From Halobacillus andaensis (GTDB lineage: Bacteria; Bacillota; Bacilli; Bacillales; Halobacillaceae), in contig NZ_BMEL01000001.1 of NCBI RefSeq assembly GCF_014636475.1, forward strand, positions 930,001-994,000: a DNA stretch of 64,000 nt. Reading direction: 5' to 3'. The translations under genes were made by a program, and so were the position numbers. The notes under the pieces were generated by a model, which had not been told where the DNA came from, did no database searches, and saw only the letters and a list, made by a program, of their open reading frames with translations. Position 1 is the stretch's first letter, and every line of letters starts with the position of its first letter. Positions 62,474 through 64,000 of the stretch are shown piece by piece.

Positions 62474-64000
62474 TTATACGGTTTTTCGTTTTTGCTGAAG
62501 GTTAGCCAATGGATCACGATTTTTATTCGTAGCGATAATATAGACGGCAACTGTCGTAATGATCGCTGCGACGACAGTTCCGATATTGAAAATTCCTTTC
62601 TCCGCTGTCCATACGATGGAGTACCCAAGGGCTCCGGCAAAAGTGGCATAGTAGAGAAATGGGAAGATTGTTTTTCTAATGATATCCCCTTCTTTACCGA
62701 CTAATCCGACGACAGCACAAGCGGCTACAACGTTGTGTACGCAAATCATATTTCCGGCTGCTCCCCCTACGGCTTGCAGAGCAACAATCCAGGTGGCATC
62801 GACGCCGATTTGAGCGCCAACGTCATATTGGAACAGTGAGAACATCATATTGCTGATTGTATTACTTCCTGCGATAAATGCGCCGAGACCGCCAACAAAG
62901 GAAGAGAACAGCGGCCACAAGTCCCCGGTTAAGGCGGCGACTCCATTGGCTAGCTCAATCGGCATGCTTCCAAAACCTGCTGCTCCTCCACCGGAATTCA
63001 AAAACACTTGAACCATGGGTACGGTAAAAAGAAGGGCAGCGGATGCTGGGATCATCGTTTTGCCTGATTGAGTCAAAGCGCTCTTATAAGACCTGAAATT
63101 CATTTGATGAATCGCAAACGTGATGAGGGATACGACGACAAAAATGGTGCCTGGTAAATAGAGTGGCTGGAAGCTTGCTGTTATTTCCGTACCAAAAATG
63201 TTTGGCATCGTCACATTCACCGAGGTTAACCATTCATTTAAAGGCAGGAAGGTCAATCGTGTCATGACTAGGAATAAGCCTACTAAAATGTAAGGCATCC
63301 ATGCCTGAAACATCGACATTTTTCCACTTTTGTGAGCAATATCCTTAATCTCGATTTTTCCGGTCCATGAAGGATCCCACTTGGACTGTTCCTCGAAATC
63401 CCAATACTCTTCTTTAGGAGGCATGAGAAAGCCTTTTTTAGCAGCAGGAACAACGATTGCCAGTCCGACTAGACCGCCGATCATGGACGGAAACTCAGGA
63501 CCAAGTACATTAGCGACAATCACATAAGGAATGGTCATCGCAAAGGCTGCAAATAAGGCGAATTTCCAAACTTTGATGCCTTCGCTGAATGACTTGTTTT
63601 TACCAAAAAAGCGAGTCATGAGCGCCACAACGAATAAAGGAACCAGTGTACCGACAATGGCATGAAGAATAGCGACACGGCCGCCGACCATAGTCGTTAA
63701 AGCCAGAAAGTTATCCGTGATGCTGGCGTCAGCTGCCAGTCCGGACTGAACCCCAACGAGAATCGGTGTCCCAACAGCACCGAAGGAAACAGGTGTACTC
63801 TGAATCACCATCCCAGCAATTACAGCAGCCATAGCTGGGAACCCTAACCCAACGAGCAGTGGAACAGCAACCGCTGCCGGCGTTCCAAACCCTGCTGACC
63901 CTTCAATAAAAGCACCAAACAGCCAGGCAATGATAATCACTTGAATGCGCCGGTCTGGCGACACATCAATAAACCCTTGCCTGATTGTCTTAAGACCTCC
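62474..64000 (-). CDS. lctP: L-lactate permease (LctP family), 5' end outside the window
   Basis: The frame is open to the right edge, so the N-terminus (probably 50-70 residues) is missing; 508 codons are visible. About 12 membrane segments. [71 protein letters not shown] and [25 protein letters not shown] are LctP signatures. Imports lactate (and glycolate) with protons. Ends next to a bidirectional terminator. Confidence 0.93.
   Translation of the reverse strand, partial: GGLKTIRQGFIDVSPDRRIQVIIIAWLFGAFIEGSAGFGTPAAVAVPLLVGLGFPAMAAVIAGMVIQSTPVSFGAVGTPILVGVQSGLAADASITDNFLALTTMVGGRVAILHAIVGTLVPLFVVALMTRFFGKNKSFSEGIKVWKFALFAAFAMTIPYVIVANVLGPEFPSMIGGLVGLAIVVPAAKKGFLMPPKEEYWDFEEQSKWDPSWTGKIEIKDIAHKSGKMSMFQAWMPYILVGLFLVMTRLTFLPLNEWLTSVNVTMPNIFGTEITASFQPLYLPGTIFVVVSLITFAIHQMNFRSYKSALTQSGKTMIPASAALLFTVPMVQVFLNSGGGAAGFGSMPIELANGVAALTGDLWPLFSSFVGGLGAFIAGSNTISNMMFSLFQYDVGAQIGVDATWIVALQAVGGAAGNMICVHNVVAACAVVGLVGKEGDIIRKTIFPFLYYATFAGALGYSIVWTAEKGIFNIGTVVAAIITTVAVYIIATNKNRDPLANLQQKRKTV

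Overview
The window looks like chromosome from a spore-forming, probably halophilic member of the Bacillaceae (Halobacillus-like). The evidence is a Bacillus-type ilv-leu operon with a T-box, S-box (SAM) riboswitches ahead of methionine genes, spore genes (cwlJ, an H-type small acid-soluble spore protein, a Fin-like anti-sigma factor), many TTG/GTG starts after strong AGGAGG sites, and acid-rich exported proteins. No rRNA, tRNA, CRISPR array or intact prophage was seen. The species name is inference.

Layout. 1-5.5 kb: a 5'-end fragment of a YjbQ/YugU-like gene, dapF, a Fur-controlled siderophore uptake pair (binding lipoprotein plus a fused double permease, no ATPase gene), and a fatty acid desaturase behind a FapR-like palindrome. 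6-18 kb (minus strand): AEC transporter, ilvE (with a CcpA cre-like site and structured leader), T-box, then ilvB-ilvH-ilvC-leuA-leuB-leuC-leuD-ilvA; ilvA seems to have lost its start through a one-base change in a G run. 18.5-24.5 kb: a methionine block, with SAM riboswitch-metI-metC on plus and a NhaC-family carrier (MetT type) behind its own SAM riboswitch on minus. 24.5-46 kb: mostly single genes: HAD phosphatase, DUF1540 protein, ABC-F protein YfmM, the remnant of an IS1182-type element, an MFS-TetR pair with two operators, nucleoside hydrolase, Fin-like protein, L,D-transpeptidase, methyltransferases, a UPF0182 protein, cwlJ, sspH, rlmN, a D,D-carboxypeptidase.

46-52.5 kb is a formate-type module: FdhF/YdeP-family molybdoenzyme, a DUF2294 protein and an OFA-family transporter on minus, and fdhD plus a small partner on plus. 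The fdhF and OFA genes are each preceded by a strong terminator and, upstream of it, by a similar small hairpin motif (RCAG-CGAYC-CTGY followed by GACTTAA). I read these as two copies of an attenuation or riboswitch leader that I do not recognise.

52.5-60.8 kb encodes what looks like a complete lysine degradation route to crotonyl-CoA: lysine 6-dehydrogenase, a semialdehyde dehydrogenase, a ThDP-dependent 2-oxoacid decarboxylase candidate and an aminotransferase on minus, and a family III CoA-transferase and glutaryl-CoA-dehydrogenase-like enzyme on plus, from one divergent promoter region. The last 3 kb holds a small membrane protein, a secreted NlpC/P60 protein whose catalytic Cys is Ser, and a lactate permease cut by the window edge.

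Repeats: a palindromic element with GGGTACCAGGTACCGAAA arms occurs three times, each time between convergent genes. Two long structured GC-rich elements and two copies of a 37-bp motif are also present.
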